DNA of 64,000 nucleotides from WRCA01 sp050943575 (GTDB lineage: Bacteria > Pseudomonadota > Alphaproteobacteria > Rs-D84): the NCBI GenBank assembly GCA_050943575.1, contig JBMNPL010000001.1:69962-133961 (forward strand), given 5' to 3'. This document shows, in pieces, positions 35,277-46,672 of this stretch; the stretch's first letter is position 1; each line of letters begins with the position of its first letter. The position numbers and the translations under genes are program-made. The notes under the pieces were generated by a model. It did not search any database. It was given only the letters and a program-made list of their open reading frames with translations, and had not been told where the DNA came from.

Positions 35277-36088
35277 ATGAAAAATTATTAAATCTTCCGC
35301 CAGTTTCTGAAATGATGCGAGATGCCGGTTTGGAGCCTAAAAAACAATTTGGGCAAAACTTTTTATTCGATTTAAATTTGACTAGAAAAATTGCACGAAG
35401 TGTTCCAAATATAGATAATCAAGTTATAATAGAGGTTGGACCTGGACCTGGTGGTTTAACAAGAGCATTGTTGGAATGTGGCGCAAAGCGTGTAATCGCA
35501 ATTGAAAAAGATAAAATGACTCGGCCAATTTTATCACGTATAGCAGATGTTAGTAATGGACGTTTGGAAATAATTTACACTGATGCTATGAAGGTAAATA
35601 TCCAAGAACTAGGAATTAAAGATTATTCTGTTTGTTCTAATTTGCCATACAATATCGGGACAGAATTATTAATTCAATGGTTATATTTAATGGCTGGGGC
35701 TGATGGCCCATCATCATTAACATTGATGTTTCAACACGAAGTTGCACAAAGAATAATAGCAAAAGTCGGGGATAAACAATACGGTCGTTTAAGTGTTTTA
35801 GTTAGTTTAATTGCCAATGCAAAAATATTATTTAATGTGCCAAATACAGCATTTTTTCCAACTCCTAAAGTACAATCCGCAGTTGTTCAAATAATTCCAA
35901 ATGGTTCAAAATTAGAATTAAAAAATATTGAAAAACTTACAGCTAAACTTTTTGGGCAACGACGTAAAATGTTGCGGGGGATTGTCCCAAGAGTTGATTG
36001 GTTAAAATTTGGTTTGTCAGGGATGGAACGAGCCGAAGAATTATCGCCAGAAAAATTTGTAGAAATTGCACACGAAATTATGATATAA
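35273..36088 (+). CDS. rsmA: 16S rRNA dimethyladenosine transferase
   Basis: 271-aa KsgA/RsmA methyltransferase dimethylating the two adjacent adenines in the 3' terminal 16S hairpin. Motifs: KKQFGQNFLFD, EVGPGPGGLTRALLE (SAM loop), AIEKDKMTRPIL, and SNLPYNIGTELL, the NLPY catalytic motif. FGQRRKMLRG marks the C-terminal domain. It overlaps recR by 4 bp. Confidence 0.96.
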   Translation: MNEKLLNLPPVSEMMRDAGLEPKKQFGQNFLFDLNLTRKIARSVPNIDNQVIIEVGPGPGGLTRALLECGAKRVIAIEKDKMTRPILSRIADVSNGRLEIIYTDAMKVNIQELGIKDYSVCSNLPYNIGTELLIQWLYLMAGADGPSSLTLMFQHEVAQRIIAKVGDKQYGRLSVLVSLIANAKILFNVPNTAFFPTPKVQSAVVQIIPNGSKLELKNIEKLTAKLFGQRRKMLRGIVPRVDWLKFGLSGMERAEELSPEKFVEIAHEIMI

Positions 36089-36114
36089 ATTTATTTATAA
36101 CAGAGAGAAAAATT

Positions 36115-37818
36115 ATGAGTACATCTATTTTAATATTTCTTGGGATTTTATTTTTATTAATTTTTTTATTTAAATTGGCTCGTATTGGAACTTTACTTGC
36201 ATTTTTAATAGCTGGAATTATTGCTGGGCCTTATGTATTAAATTTATGGCAGATTTCTGAAAGTTGGAATTTCCTTGGTGAAATTGGGGTGATGTTTTTA
36301 TGGTTTGTTATAGGTTTAGAGTTAAATATTAAACGTTTATGGAGTTTACGTAAAAATATATTTGGTTTCGGTGCAGCCCAAGTAATGATGGTTGCAATTA
36401 TATTATTTCCGATTTTATTCGGATTAACTAGCTGGAGTATAATGGGGGCAATAATGGTTTCTTTGATGTTGGCAATGTCCAGCACCCCCAATGATACACA
36501 AATTTTGGCAGATCGAAATGAATTACAAACAAATACAGGTCGTCAAATATTTTCTATATTACTATTTCAAGATTTATTATCGATTCCTTTACTAGCAATG
36601 TTGCCAATATTTGCAGGGCATGGATTTAATTTTGGTGCGCAAATAATTGATGTTTTAGTAATGTCCGCAGGTCTTGTTTTAGGAGTAGTGATTGTTGGGA
36701 AATTATTACTTAATCCATTGATGCGGTTAGTTGTTCGATCAAAATCTAAAGAAGCATTTTTATTAGTTATCTTATTAAATATAGTCTTATGGGCTGTTAT
36801 ATTTAATTATTTGAAACTGCCCCCAGCCATAGGCGCATTTTTGGCAGGTATGTTATTTAGTGAAACTGTTTATCGTCATCAAGTTCAGGCCGATATCCAG
36901 CCATATCATATGTTATTTTTATCATTCTTTTTTATAGCGCTGGGATTAGGATTAGATGTGCCAGTGTTATTAAAAAATTGGTGGGTAGTTGCATTAGGAG
37001 TTATTGGATTAGTTGTTATAAAATTTGTTGCGATTTATATCGTTGCACGTGTGCGACATGTTTCATCACGAGAATCATTTTTTATCGCACTGGTTTTAGC
37101 ACAAGGTGGGGAATTTGGTTTATTGATTTTACAAACTATGAAAACAAATGGAATTCAGGCAATACCATCAGGTGATGCAGAAATACTTACAGCGATTATT
37201 ATATTATCTATAATGGTATCTCCGATATTAATTAGAATATATGATATTATTAATCGTAATGGTAAATTTTTTAAAGGTAAGAAATTTGAAAAATCGAATA
37301 TTTTAACAAAAAAAGTAGCGGTTATAATTTGTGGTTTTGGTAGGGTTGGTCAAACTATTGCTCAAATGTTAGAATCTCAGAAAATTCCTTATGCGGCAAT
37401 AGAATCAAATATAGATGCGGTTATAGCTGGTCAAAAAGCGGGGTATAAAGTATTTTTTGGGGATACGACTAATAGTGCAGTATTAAAAGAAATTGGTTTG
37501 GCACCCAGACGAACTAAAGCACTAGTTGTTGCGTTAAATAATGCGGCAGTTGCGAAAAGAACAATTCGTGCAGCACGCAAAGTAATGCCGACAGTAAAAG
37601 TTTTTGCACGTGTTAGAAATATTCAAGAATCTGAAGATTTACGAAGTGAAGGTAAATTAATAACTTTGCCAGAAACTATAGAGTCTAGTTTTGTTTTAGG
37701 ACGAGAGATATTGGAAAGATTAGGAGTTAAAGAAAAAAATATAGAAAATTTATTAGATTCACTTCGTCGTGATAATTATCAAGCTTTATGTGGTAATGGG
37801 AATTGCAATGGGCACTAA
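36115..37818 (+). CDS. KefB-type monovalent cation/proton antiporter
   Basis: 567-aa CPA2-family transporter. An N-terminal exchanger domain has about twelve membrane helices (to about residue 385). A cytoplasmic RCK/TrkA-N domain begins near residue 400 with the Rossmann loop VAVIICGFGRVGQTIAQML. It resembles KefB/KefC K+ efflux systems in layout and probably exchanges K+ or Na+ for H+. The start ATG 36115 has AGAGA upstream; a frame extending back into rsmA is a non-coding extension. The C-terminus ends with a short Cys/Asn tail. No KefF/KefG subunit is near. Confidence 0.87.
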   Translation: MSTSILIFLGILFLLIFLFKLARIGTLLAFLIAGIIAGPYVLNLWQISESWNFLGEIGVMFLWFVIGLELNIKRLWSLRKNIFGFGAAQVMMVAIILFPILFGLTSWSIMGAIMVSLMLAMSSTPNDTQILADRNELQTNTGRQIFSILLFQDLLSIPLLAMLPIFAGHGFNFGAQIIDVLVMSAGLVLGVVIVGKLLLNPLMRLVVRSKSKEAFLLVILLNIVLWAVIFNYLKLPPAIGAFLAGMLFSETVYRHQVQADIQPYHMLFLSFFFIALGLGLDVPVLLKNWWVVALGVIGLVVIKFVAIYIVARVRHVSSRESFFIALVLAQGGEFGLLILQTMKTNGIQAIPSGDAEILTAIIILSIMVSPILIRIYDIINRNGKFFKGKKFEKSNILTKKVAVIICGFGRVGQTIAQMLESQKIPYAAIESNIDAVIAGQKAGYKVFFGDTTNSAVLKEIGLAPRRTKALVVALNNAAVAKRTIRAARKVMPTVKVFARVRNIQESEDLRSEGKLITLPETIESSFVLGREILERLGVKEKNIENLLDSLRRDNYQALCGNGNCNGH

Positions 37819-37845
37819 TTTTGTTTATATAATAAGGATTATATT

Positions 37846-38367
37846 ATGAAAAAATCGGTATTGTATTCTTTATTAATAGTATTTTTAGTGATTATTTTGG
37901 ATCAAGTATCCAAAGGTATTTTATTATATATGATACTTGGCGGTGTTCCTGTTAGTGGTGAAGCTTTTCAATTAATTCCTTATCCATATTTGATGTCACA
38001 AGTAACAGATTTTTTTAATCTGGTGTTTACTTGGAATCCTGGAACTAGTTTTTCATTATTTAGGTCATTAGGTGAATCTGCCCCGTTAGTAATTATAGCA
38101 ATAACTGGTGTAATAATCGGATTTTTAGGTTATCAATTATTTGCGAGAAAAAATACCAAATTAGAAACAATTGCACTAGCAATGATTGTTGGTGGTGCGC
38201 TGGGAAATTTAATAGATAGGATACGTTTTGGTGCAGTGATTGATTTTTTGGATTTTCACATTGGCAGACTTCATTGGCCTGCATTTAATGTTGCGGATAT
38301 TTGTATAACTATTGGTGTTATTTTATTTATTATAAGTTGGATTATTAATATAAAAGGAAAAAAATAA
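37846..38367 (+). CDS. lspA: Lipoprotein signal peptidase
   Basis: 173-aa inner-membrane Asp protease (signal peptidase II) that cleaves prolipoproteins after Cys diacylglycerylation. Motifs: LDQVSKG near the N-terminus, FTWNPGTSFS, GGALGNLIDRIRFGAVIDF with one catalytic Asp, and FNVADICITIG with the other. Four membrane helices. It is required for the lipoproteins encoded elsewhere in this window. Stop codon and the yidC ATG are adjacent. Confidence 0.96.
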   Translation: MKKSVLYSLLIVFLVIILDQVSKGILLYMILGGVPVSGEAFQLIPYPYLMSQVTDFFNLVFTWNPGTSFSLFRSLGESAPLVIIAITGVIIGFLGYQLFARKNTKLETIALAMIVGGALGNLIDRIRFGAVIDFLDFHIGRLHWPAFNVADICITIGVILFIISWIINIKGKK

Positions 38368-39930
38368 ATGGTTAAGTATTTGGATAATAATTCTGGTTTT
38401 AATTCTTGGGTAGCTGCCAGAGATGCGAATAGTAAAAAATCAAAATTTTCTGGTTTTTTAACTTGGACAATTGTTTTTTTGTTGGCTTGGTGGGCTTTTA
38501 GCGTTTGGTTTACACCAAAACAACAACCTGTTGTTGAAAATAAAGAGTTAGATGTTGCGATAGAAAATATTGCGAATATACCTGTTAAATCAATTGAATC
38601 AGAAAAAATACAAGCAAGTATTCAAGGTATTAGAGTATTTAATATTTCATTAAAAGATTTTCCTGAAAAAATTCATGAAAAAGATTCAGTAAAATTATTA
38701 GCTGATGATAAAGAATTTATAGAAGTTGGATTATTAGCAAATGGTACTGCTGCGCCAAAAATGGATACTAATTGGACTTTGGGTTCTGTAATGAAATGGA
38801 AAAATTCTGACGGGGTTAATTTTTCTAGAACTATAGAGATTAAAGATTATGTAATAACAGTTAAAGATGAAATTCAAAACAACACCAAACGTGATTTTTT
38901 TATATCCCCTTATGCACGAGTTGTTAGAAATGCAGAGAAAGATACTGCTGGTGTGGCTACTGGATCGATTATGTTCGCAAATGAAGATATAAAGCGTGAA
39001 TCTTGGAATTCGATATCCAAAAAATCTTATGCTTGGGCAACTCAAGCAGGATTTATAGGTTTTGAAGAACAATACTGGCAAACGATTATTTCTATGAATT
39101 CTGTTGATCAAACATTAAAAGTTCATTCGTTATCAGATGGTCGTATTCAAGCAGAAACATTATCTGCCCCGATTTCTGTTCCTGCAGGTAAAACAATAAC
39201 AATTACTACGAATTTATTTGCGGGTCCTAAAACTCCGGATGTTTTGAAAGTAGCGGCTGCTCAGATTTCTGGTATAGATCAAACAATTGATTATGGTTGG
39301 TTTTGGTTTTTAGCACGTCCATTTTTATGGGCATTAGATGCTTTGTATTCTTTAGTTTTAAATTATGGTTTGGCAATTATTTTACTGACGATTTGTATCA
39401 GAATTTTAATGTGGCCATTAACACGTAAGTCTTTTTCTGGTATGGCTGCTATGCAAAAAATGCAACCGGAAATGCAACGTATACAAAAATTATACGCAAA
39501 TGACAAAATGCGCATGCAAACAGAATTGATGAATTTATATAAAACAAGTAAAACATCTCCTATGTCAGGTTGTTTACCGATGTTATTACAAATTCCGATT
39601 TTCTTTGCGCTTTATAAGGCATTATTAATTGCGGTTCCACTTCGTCATGCAGGATTTTTATGGTTGCAAGATTTAGCAGTTATGGATCCGTATTTTATTT
39701 TACCAGTTTTAATGGGATTGACTATGTGGTTACAACAACAATTGCAAACAACAGCCACTAAAATAGATTCTGATAATCCGGCGGCACAAACACAAAAAAT
39801 GATGAAGTGGATGCCATTGTTATTTACAGTGTTATTTGCATGGATGCCATCAGGGTTGGTTTTATATTGGACGGTTTCCAATTTATTTGGAATCGGACAA
39901 ATGTGGTGGATTAAACGTACAACTAAGTAA
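38368..39930 (+). CDS. yidC: Membrane protein insertase YidC
   Basis: 520-aa insertase. N-terminal membrane anchor at about 25-50, large periplasmic beta domain (about 55-295), then the conserved insertase core from about 320. The core shows YGLAIILLTICIRILMWPLTRKSF with the groove Arg, KTSKTSPMSGCLPMLLQIPIFFALYK, and MPSGLVLYWTVSNLFGIGQ. Slightly shorter than E. coli YidC. It starts immediately after lspA and its 3' end overlaps convergent rsmE by 8 bp. Confidence 0.96.
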   Translation: MVKYLDNNSGFNSWVAARDANSKKSKFSGFLTWTIVFLLAWWAFSVWFTPKQQPVVENKELDVAIENIANIPVKSIESEKIQASIQGIRVFNISLKDFPEKIHEKDSVKLLADDKEFIEVGLLANGTAAPKMDTNWTLGSVMKWKNSDGVNFSRTIEIKDYVITVKDEIQNNTKRDFFISPYARVVRNAEKDTAGVATGSIMFANEDIKRESWNSISKKSYAWATQAGFIGFEEQYWQTIISMNSVDQTLKVHSLSDGRIQAETLSAPISVPAGKTITITTNLFAGPKTPDVLKVAAAQISGIDQTIDYGWFWFLARPFLWALDALYSLVLNYGLAIILLTICIRILMWPLTRKSFSGMAAMQKMQPEMQRIQKLYANDKMRMQTELMNLYKTSKTSPMSGCLPMLLQIPIFFALYKALLIAVPLRHAGFLWLQDLAVMDPYFILPVLMGLTMWLQQQLQTTATKIDSDNPAAQTQKMMKWMPLLFTVLFAWMPSGLVLYWTVSNLFGIGQMWWIKRTTK

Positions 39931-40582
39931 TTATTTTCGCCAGTGTGGCGATAGCAGCAGTTTCAGCACGTAAAATTGTTTTTCCCAAAGAAATTCCTAT
40001 AGCGCCTGATGTATCCAATTCAGCAAATTCAGACGGGGAAAAGCCACCTTCGGGCCCGATTAAAACAGAATTATAATTTTTAATTTTATTAATATCGGTT
40101 TTATTTTGATGAACTAATCTTTCATCTGCAAAAATTAAATTTTTTTTATCAAGTTTATCAAATTTAATTGGTGGTAAAAGTTTTGGTATGCTATTACGTC
40201 TTGATTGTTCTGATGCTTCTATAATAATTTTTTCAATACGTCCCCATTTTGGAAAACGCTCATTTGTACGTTTTGTTATTATGGGTTGTAAAACGGCGAC
40301 CCCCATTTGAGTTACAGCATTTAACATTTCTTCCATTTTGGATTGTTTTATTATGGCAAAACAAAATATAATTTTATTACTGGGATCTGTATGCTCGGTT
40401 TTATGTATGATGTTTAGAGCTTTATCATCTAAATGTGCCTCAAATTCAATACCATCATTAAATATTAAACACTTATTTGTTCGCATTACTTTTTTTAAAT
40501 AATGCAGTTGCGCAGTTGAAAGTGTAATTTTCTTTCCAATGTGTAAATTTTCATTTATAAAAATTCTGGGTAAGTTTTGCAT
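39923..40582 (-). CDS. rsmE: 16S rRNA (uracil-1498-N3)-methyltransferase
   Basis: 219-aa SPOUT-class methyltransferase acting on the 30S subunit. N-terminal PUA-like domain (PRIFIN...LSTAQLHYLKKVMR), then the SPOUT knot with MLNAVTQMGVAVLQPIITKRT, IIEASEQSRRNSIP, VLIGPEGGFSPSE and LGKTILRAETAAIATL. The ATG at 40582 is chosen; an in-frame TTG two codons upstream is possible. Convergent with yidC. Confidence 0.94.
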   Translation of the reverse strand: MQNLPRIFINENLHIGKKITLSTAQLHYLKKVMRTNKCLIFNDGIEFEAHLDDKALNIIHKTEHTDPSNKIIFCFAIIKQSKMEEMLNAVTQMGVAVLQPIITKRTNERFPKWGRIEKIIIEASEQSRRNSIPKLLPPIKFDKLDKKNLIFADERLVHQNKTDINKIKNYNSVLIGPEGGFSPSEFAELDTSGAIGISLGKTILRAETAAIATLAKIIT

Positions 40583-40601
40583 TATCAAACACCAATTTTT
40601 T

Positions 40602-40610
40602 TGATATAAT
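40602..40610 (+). promoter_or_regulatory. Extended -10 promoter of virD4, leaderless start
   Basis: TGATATAAT with 7 bases to the ATG at 40618. A TTATCA -35-like box lies at 40582-40587 with 17-bp spacing to the -10 hexamer. It overlaps the start of the divergent rsmE gene. Confidence 0.65.
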
Positions 40611-40617
40611 ATATTTA

Positions 40618-42831
40618 ATGGCTAAAAAATTCAACATTTTATCTTTTTCTGGTAAAGGCAAAGGTCTAAAAATCTTTGACTCGTCTGTTTATAAAGACCA
40701 TGAAAAAACCCCGTTGGCCAGATTATTCTGGAATATGCGGTATAAAGTTATTGTTTGGCTATGTTGTTTTGCGGCGTTTATTCTTTCATTTCCTATAGAA
40801 CATTTATGGCGTTATGGTTGGTCACCAGCAACCGCAAAATGGATGGGGATTTATTTTAGAAACTTTTTTCATAGTTTTGGTCTATCAACATTTGCAGAAA
40901 TTCCAGAATGGTTCTCTCGTGCTATAACTCAAACTGATATTGCGACATTAGCTCCTTTATTACCAATCGCTATATTTTTTATATTAACAGATGAAACATT
41001 ATTAAAAGAATTTAACCCGTATGGAAAAGACACATTAAAAGAAGAATCTTCTCGTAAGGCAAACGACGCAGATATAAAGAAGATGGGGTTACTAGATGGT
41101 TTTATGATGGTTTTAGGATATTGGAAGAAAAAGCCATTAATGATGACAAAAACATATTCTGCATTATGTCTTGCGCCTCCTGGGACCGGTAAAACACAAG
41201 GCGTTGTATTACCAACAATTTTTGAATGTAATACAGTTTCAATGATTATTAATGATCCAAAACCTGAATTAAAACAACAATCGTCAGCATATCGTTCACA
41301 AAATGTTGGACCAGTGTTTATTATGAACTGGGCAGGTCAAGATGATCCAGTAGCCGGTATTCATTATCCATCTTGGAATCCTTTATCGCCTTCGCATGTT
41401 CCTTTTGTTACTGAAGAACGTGATTTGTATATAGATTCAATTTGTTCGACACTTATTGCAGATAAAACTAGCTCGTCGGCTGATCCGCATTGGACAATAT
41501 CTGGTCGTGCGGCATTATCTGGATTAATTAATTTTATGGTTTCAAAAATTGATAAAGCCAAAGCCGATGATTATTTTTATGCACGTATGCAGGCAGGGAC
41601 TTTTGATGATGAAGATGCGATATTGTTAGATGAATATTATTCTTTGATGAATGATCCAAATGCAGAAGCCGCCAGATATGCATTACAAAATGGTCAATTA
41701 AATGCTACAAATTATGTTCATGTTGGGACATGGGCAAATATTCCAGATGAATGGGTTGGGCGCGAAGCATCATTATCTTTGATTTTAGACTGGTTAAATA
41801 AAAGCCAAGTGCGTATTGCGGAAGAATTGGAAAATCGTCGTAAACAAGGTGATCAAATGGTTATGATGGCAGATCCAATGAAAGATTTATTCCAAAATTC
41901 AGTTAATGAGGCATTACAATATGGATATTCGCATCGTGCAGTTTTGGAATTAACACAACTTGCAAACACCCCAGATAAAGAACGTGGTTCTATTCTTTCA
42001 ACTGTGTTAGCTGGGCTTTCAATATTTAGAAATGCTGCGGTAAAAAATCGCACCAGTCATAGTGATTTCCATTTTAGTGATTTACGAGGAATGATTGATC
42101 CGCGTGATGGTAAAGTAAAACCAGTAACTGTTTATTTATCTATTAATCAGGTTGATGCTGAAGCATTGAATCCGATAACAGCGATATTTATTGAATTAAT
42201 GTCCAGATTTTTAATTGCAAATGCACCAAATGGAGAACATGCTGGTAAAAAATTAGGACCTTATCCTGTATTGTTTGTTTTGGATGAGATGCCAAAAATG
42301 CAAAAGATGCAGGCGATTATTCAAGGACCCGATATTGGTCGTGGTCAGCAGGTTTCTTATTTAATTATCGGGCAAGATATTCACCAAATTCAAGAAAAAT
42401 ATGGTGCAGATGCGGCCGCTACAATTATTTCAACAACAGCAGCAAAAATAGTATTCCGTCAAAATGATCCTGATACCGCAAAAAGATTTGCTGAAATGAT
42501 GGGTGAAAAGGTAGAAATTAAAAAAACTAAGGGCGCAGATGGTAAGGAAACTGAAACTACAGACAGAAAACCATTGTACACCCATATGGATATTTTGAAA
42601 TTAGATGCGAAAAAGCAATTAGTTATATTCCAAGGATATTACCATCGTCCGATTGAAGCCGATTATTGTCCAGCTTATGCGGACGAAAGATTACAAGCTT
42701 TTAGAAAATTGGGGGAGTGTGCGCCACTACCAGAATTTTTAGTTGCCAGTCATCATGCTATAATGCGTTATCATGGAACTCCGCGACAATATGATCCAAT
42801 GACCAAAACAACAAAAGAATTACCAGCATGA
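40618..42831 (+). CDS. virD4: Type IV secretion coupling protein VirD4/TraG
   Basis: 737-aa coupling ATPase that brings substrates to a type IV secretion channel. Two or three N-terminal membrane helices lie within about residues 35-125. The P-loop CLAPPGTGKTQGVV has Lys at about 192. The region around VLFVLDEMPKM near 555 fits Walker B, followed by GQQVSYLIIGQDIHQIQ and TTAAKIVFRQND typical of VirD4/TraG. The all-alpha domain occupies the middle. It pairs functionally with the VirB6-like proteins 24 kb upstream, but no VirB4, B8, B9, B10 or B11 gene is in the window. It overlaps the next gene by 4 bp. Confidence 0.92.
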   Translation: MAKKFNILSFSGKGKGLKIFDSSVYKDHEKTPLARLFWNMRYKVIVWLCCFAAFILSFPIEHLWRYGWSPATAKWMGIYFRNFFHSFGLSTFAEIPEWFSRAITQTDIATLAPLLPIAIFFILTDETLLKEFNPYGKDTLKEESSRKANDADIKKMGLLDGFMMVLGYWKKKPLMMTKTYSALCLAPPGTGKTQGVVLPTIFECNTVSMIINDPKPELKQQSSAYRSQNVGPVFIMNWAGQDDPVAGIHYPSWNPLSPSHVPFVTEERDLYIDSICSTLIADKTSSSADPHWTISGRAALSGLINFMVSKIDKAKADDYFYARMQAGTFDDEDAILLDEYYSLMNDPNAEAARYALQNGQLNATNYVHVGTWANIPDEWVGREASLSLILDWLNKSQVRIAEELENRRKQGDQMVMMADPMKDLFQNSVNEALQYGYSHRAVLELTQLANTPDKERGSILSTVLAGLSIFRNAAVKNRTSHSDFHFSDLRGMIDPRDGKVKPVTVYLSINQVDAEALNPITAIFIELMSRFLIANAPNGEHAGKKLGPYPVLFVLDEMPKMQKMQAIIQGPDIGRGQQVSYLIIGQDIHQIQEKYGADAAATIISTTAAKIVFRQNDPDTAKRFAEMMGEKVEIKKTKGADGKETETTDRKPLYTHMDILKLDAKKQLVIFQGYYHRPIEADYCPAYADERLQAFRKLGECAPLPEFLVASHHAIMRYHGTPRQYDPMTKTTKELPA

Positions 42832-43568
42832 AAATGCGTTTAGCAAAATTTATTGCTGATTCTGGTTTTGCATCAAGGCGAGAAGCAGAAAAACTTATTA
42901 CCGATGGTGTTGTTTTTGTAGATAATAAAAAAATTACAACACCTGTTTTTTTTGTTGATGGTACTGAACAAATAATTATAAATGGAAAAATAATTTCAAA
43001 AAATAAAGATGGATTACAAATTTATCTTTTTCATAAACCTATAAACACAATTACTTCACGTAGTGATCCAAATGGTCGTAAAACAATATATGATATTTTG
43101 CCAAAAAGATATAAAAATTTAAAATATGTTGGGCGTTTGGATTATAAAACTACAGGTTTGTTGTTATTAACAAATGATGGTGAATTTGCCCGAAAAATGA
43201 CATTACCTGATAGTGATATAAAGCGAGTTTATATTGCGACATTACATCCAAAAAAAATCACAGAAATTAAATCACCGTCACGATCAAAGGCTTTACGCGA
43301 GTTTTTATCCCCATTAAATTCAGAAGATAAAGTTTTTGATATTTTGCGTTCAGGTGCGATTATAAACGGGGTAAAATACGAACCAATGGATATTCAAGTT
43401 TTATCACGTTATCCGATAAAGATTCAAATCACTTTAACCGAAGGTAAAAAAAATGAGATTCGTATAGCAATGAATTGGTTGGGATTTATGGTGAAAAAAT
43501 TACATAGAATTTCATATGGTGAATATCGTTTAGGTGATTTATCAGTTGGTAAAATTAAAAAGATATAA
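42828..43568 (+). CDS. RluB/RsuA-family rRNA pseudouridine synthase
   Basis: 246-aa pseudouridine synthase. N-terminal S4 RNA-binding domain (MRLAKFIADSGFASRREAEKLI), then the catalytic motif YVGRLDYKTTGLLLLTNDG with the nucleophile Asp in GRLD. IQITLTEGKKNEIRIAM ends the core. It is most like RluB/RluE types that modify 23S rRNA, but the exact target cannot be given. Its ATG overlaps the virD4 stop (ATGA), an odd pairing of an rRNA enzyme with a secretion ATPase. Confidence 0.9.
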   Translation: MKMRLAKFIADSGFASRREAEKLITDGVVFVDNKKITTPVFFVDGTEQIIINGKIISKNKDGLQIYLFHKPINTITSRSDPNGRKTIYDILPKRYKNLKYVGRLDYKTTGLLLLTNDGEFARKMTLPDSDIKRVYIATLHPKKITEIKSPSRSKALREFLSPLNSEDKVFDILRSGAIINGVKYEPMDIQVLSRYPIKIQITLTEGKKNEIRIAMNWLGFMVKKLHRISYGEYRLGDLSVGKIKKI

Positions 43569-43581
43569 AACATTTTAATCC

Positions 43582-43610
43582 TTGAATATTTTTTGGCAGT
43601 TTGCTATCTT
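43582..43610 (+). promoter_or_regulatory. Sigma70-type promoter of the outer-membrane protein gene
   Basis: TTGAAT, 17-bp spacer, TGC-TATCTT (extended -10). It is followed by a leader with ACGGAG as ribosome-binding site before ATG 43640. Confidence 0.6.
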
Positions 43611-43639
43611 TTTAATAATAATTTAAACGGAGATTTAAA

Positions 43640-44545
43640 ATGAAAAAAATAATCCCATTTTTATGTATATCAGTTTTAACTTTTCCGGCATTCGCGGAAG
43701 AACAAATAGCGGTTGAAACACCGATAGAAATACAAGAACAACAATTTGAAGCAGAATCTGAATCTATTAATCCAGAAATAAAATTTCCACGTGGAATGCA
43801 ATTAGGATTGGGGGTATCTGCGACTTCAGGTATAAATGGATTTATTGGATATGCGAATAAAAACTTTGATTCTTTTTGGTGGAAAAGACTAGGTATCCGT
43901 TTTGATTTTGCAACAACCGCGCCAATAGAATCTTCTATTAATGGGACAATAAATTCAGCAATTGATGATAGTCAAGAAGTTGGTGATGGTTTGGCAATTC
44001 AAGATGTAGATGTTAAAGCCAGCCATATAGGATTATTAGTTGATTTTTATCCATTTGGTAATACTTGGTTTTTAGGTGGTTGGCGTTTAACAGGTGGTTA
44101 TATGATAGGTAAATTTGGTATTGCGGCAGATTTGTCTGGAACAATAAAAGATGCTCCAGGTACCCCGATTAGTTTTGAATTAAATGGTACTGATTATCGT
44201 TATAATAGTAATGCTGTTAAAGGTCGTGCAACTGGTACTTGGAAGTATTCTGGTCCATATATGGGAACAGGTTTTGATTTAGGTTTGTTCTGGGGGATTA
44301 AAATTTATATGGATGCTGGCGCGGTGTATACTAACAAAACGGCAGTTATGGGTCTGGATGTACCACTTAATAATTTATTAGAAGTAGGGGATGGAGTTGG
44401 GGGATGGGATCCAGTAGAAGGAAACTTATCATTAGAAAATCAGTTTAACACAAATAAAGAAGTAGCATTAAAAGATGCTAATGATGACCTTAATAAGTTT
44501 AAATTCTTCCCGATGGTTAAATTAGGATTTATGTATAGATTTTAA
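43640..44545 (+). CDS. Predicted outer-membrane beta-barrel protein
   Basis: 301-aa exported protein with signal peptide MKKIIPFLCISVLTFPAFA. After a short acidic linker, alternating beta-strand sequences follow (MQLGLGVSATSGINGFIGYA, RLGIRFDFATT, SHIGLLVDFYPFG). The chain ends in VKLGFMYRF with a terminal Phe, the usual C-terminal signal for barrel insertion by BAM. No named family recognised. Strong promoter and Shine-Dalgarno suggest abundant expression. It precedes the rRNA operon. Confidence 0.75.
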   Translation: MKKIIPFLCISVLTFPAFAEEQIAVETPIEIQEQQFEAESESINPEIKFPRGMQLGLGVSATSGINGFIGYANKNFDSFWWKRLGIRFDFATTAPIESSINGTINSAIDDSQEVGDGLAIQDVDVKASHIGLLVDFYPFGNTWFLGGWRLTGGYMIGKFGIAADLSGTIKDAPGTPISFELNGTDYRYNSNAVKGRATGTWKYSGPYMGTGFDLGLFWGIKIYMDAGAVYTNKTAVMGLDVPLNNLLEVGDGVGGWDPVEGNLSLENQFNTNKEVALKDANDDLNKFKFFPMVKLGFMYRF

Positions 44546-44694
44546 AAAACAATAAAGAGTTTTTTATTAGTTTTTAGTCATTAAAACAGGTGTTTGTAAA
44601 ATAGTTTATGCATAACCGGGTAAAAATGGCTAAAAATGCTTATTTTGTCGGCTTTATACGTAAAATAAAAAGATAATTTTTCTTAACTTTAAGC

Positions 44695-44723
44695 TTGACT
44701 TTTTGAAAGAATCAGCGCATACT
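44695..44723 (+). promoter_or_regulatory. rRNA operon promoter
   Basis: TTGACT (44695-44700), 17-bp spacer and CATACT (44718-44723), followed at a distance by a long leader. An overlapping TACTAT is the alternative -10. Confidence 0.6.
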
Positions 44724-44725
44724 AT

Positions 44726-45062
44726 ACGGGCTTTCATGTTGGAACAAAAGCTTCAACCCCTGAAATTTAGCGGTTTTTTGATAAAACAACGATTCGTTGT
44801 ATCAAAGCAAATCGCGATTATTGTAAATAAAGCAGCTCATCAAGAAAATTTGTGACGCAAATGCGTTACAGATAGAAGGGATGTGTAGGCAGTTGATTTG
44901 GAAATATCCAAACTTAACATTAAAGTTTGCACAATCCTTAGACAGGTAGTAGGTTATAATTATATACCTCGTTAATACTTGTCTTGCGAATTATAGTAAA
45001 AACGAATGACTAGATTTTGGTCAGCTCGTAATGTGCAGGCTTTAAACTACAAGTTTTTTTAG
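44726..45062 (+). other. rRNA operon leader with processing stem and hairpins
   Basis: About 335-nt leader upstream of 16S. It contains a near-palindrome around 44779-44804 (tgata..acaacg / cgttgtatca), a hairpin near 44851-44870 (tgtgacgca / tgcgttaca) and the 5' strand of the 16S processing stem at 44875-44896. The last pairs with bases downstream of 16S (about 46598-46616). No protein gene is seen. Confidence 0.55.
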
Positions 45063-46556
<1,494 letters not shown>

Positions 46557-46672
46557 TAGAGAAAATCCGTTCTCACGAACGGACAATATCCAACGACTGC
46601 CTACACATCTCTTCTTGATAATGAGTATTTCATTTCGGTATCAGTGGAATGGATTTAATTTTCGTCTTTTCC

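Noticed and set aside
35998..36114. Long N-terminal extension of the antiporter into rsmA
   Set aside because: It reads rsmA in another frame; ATG 36115 has AGAGA upstream and begins the membrane domain.
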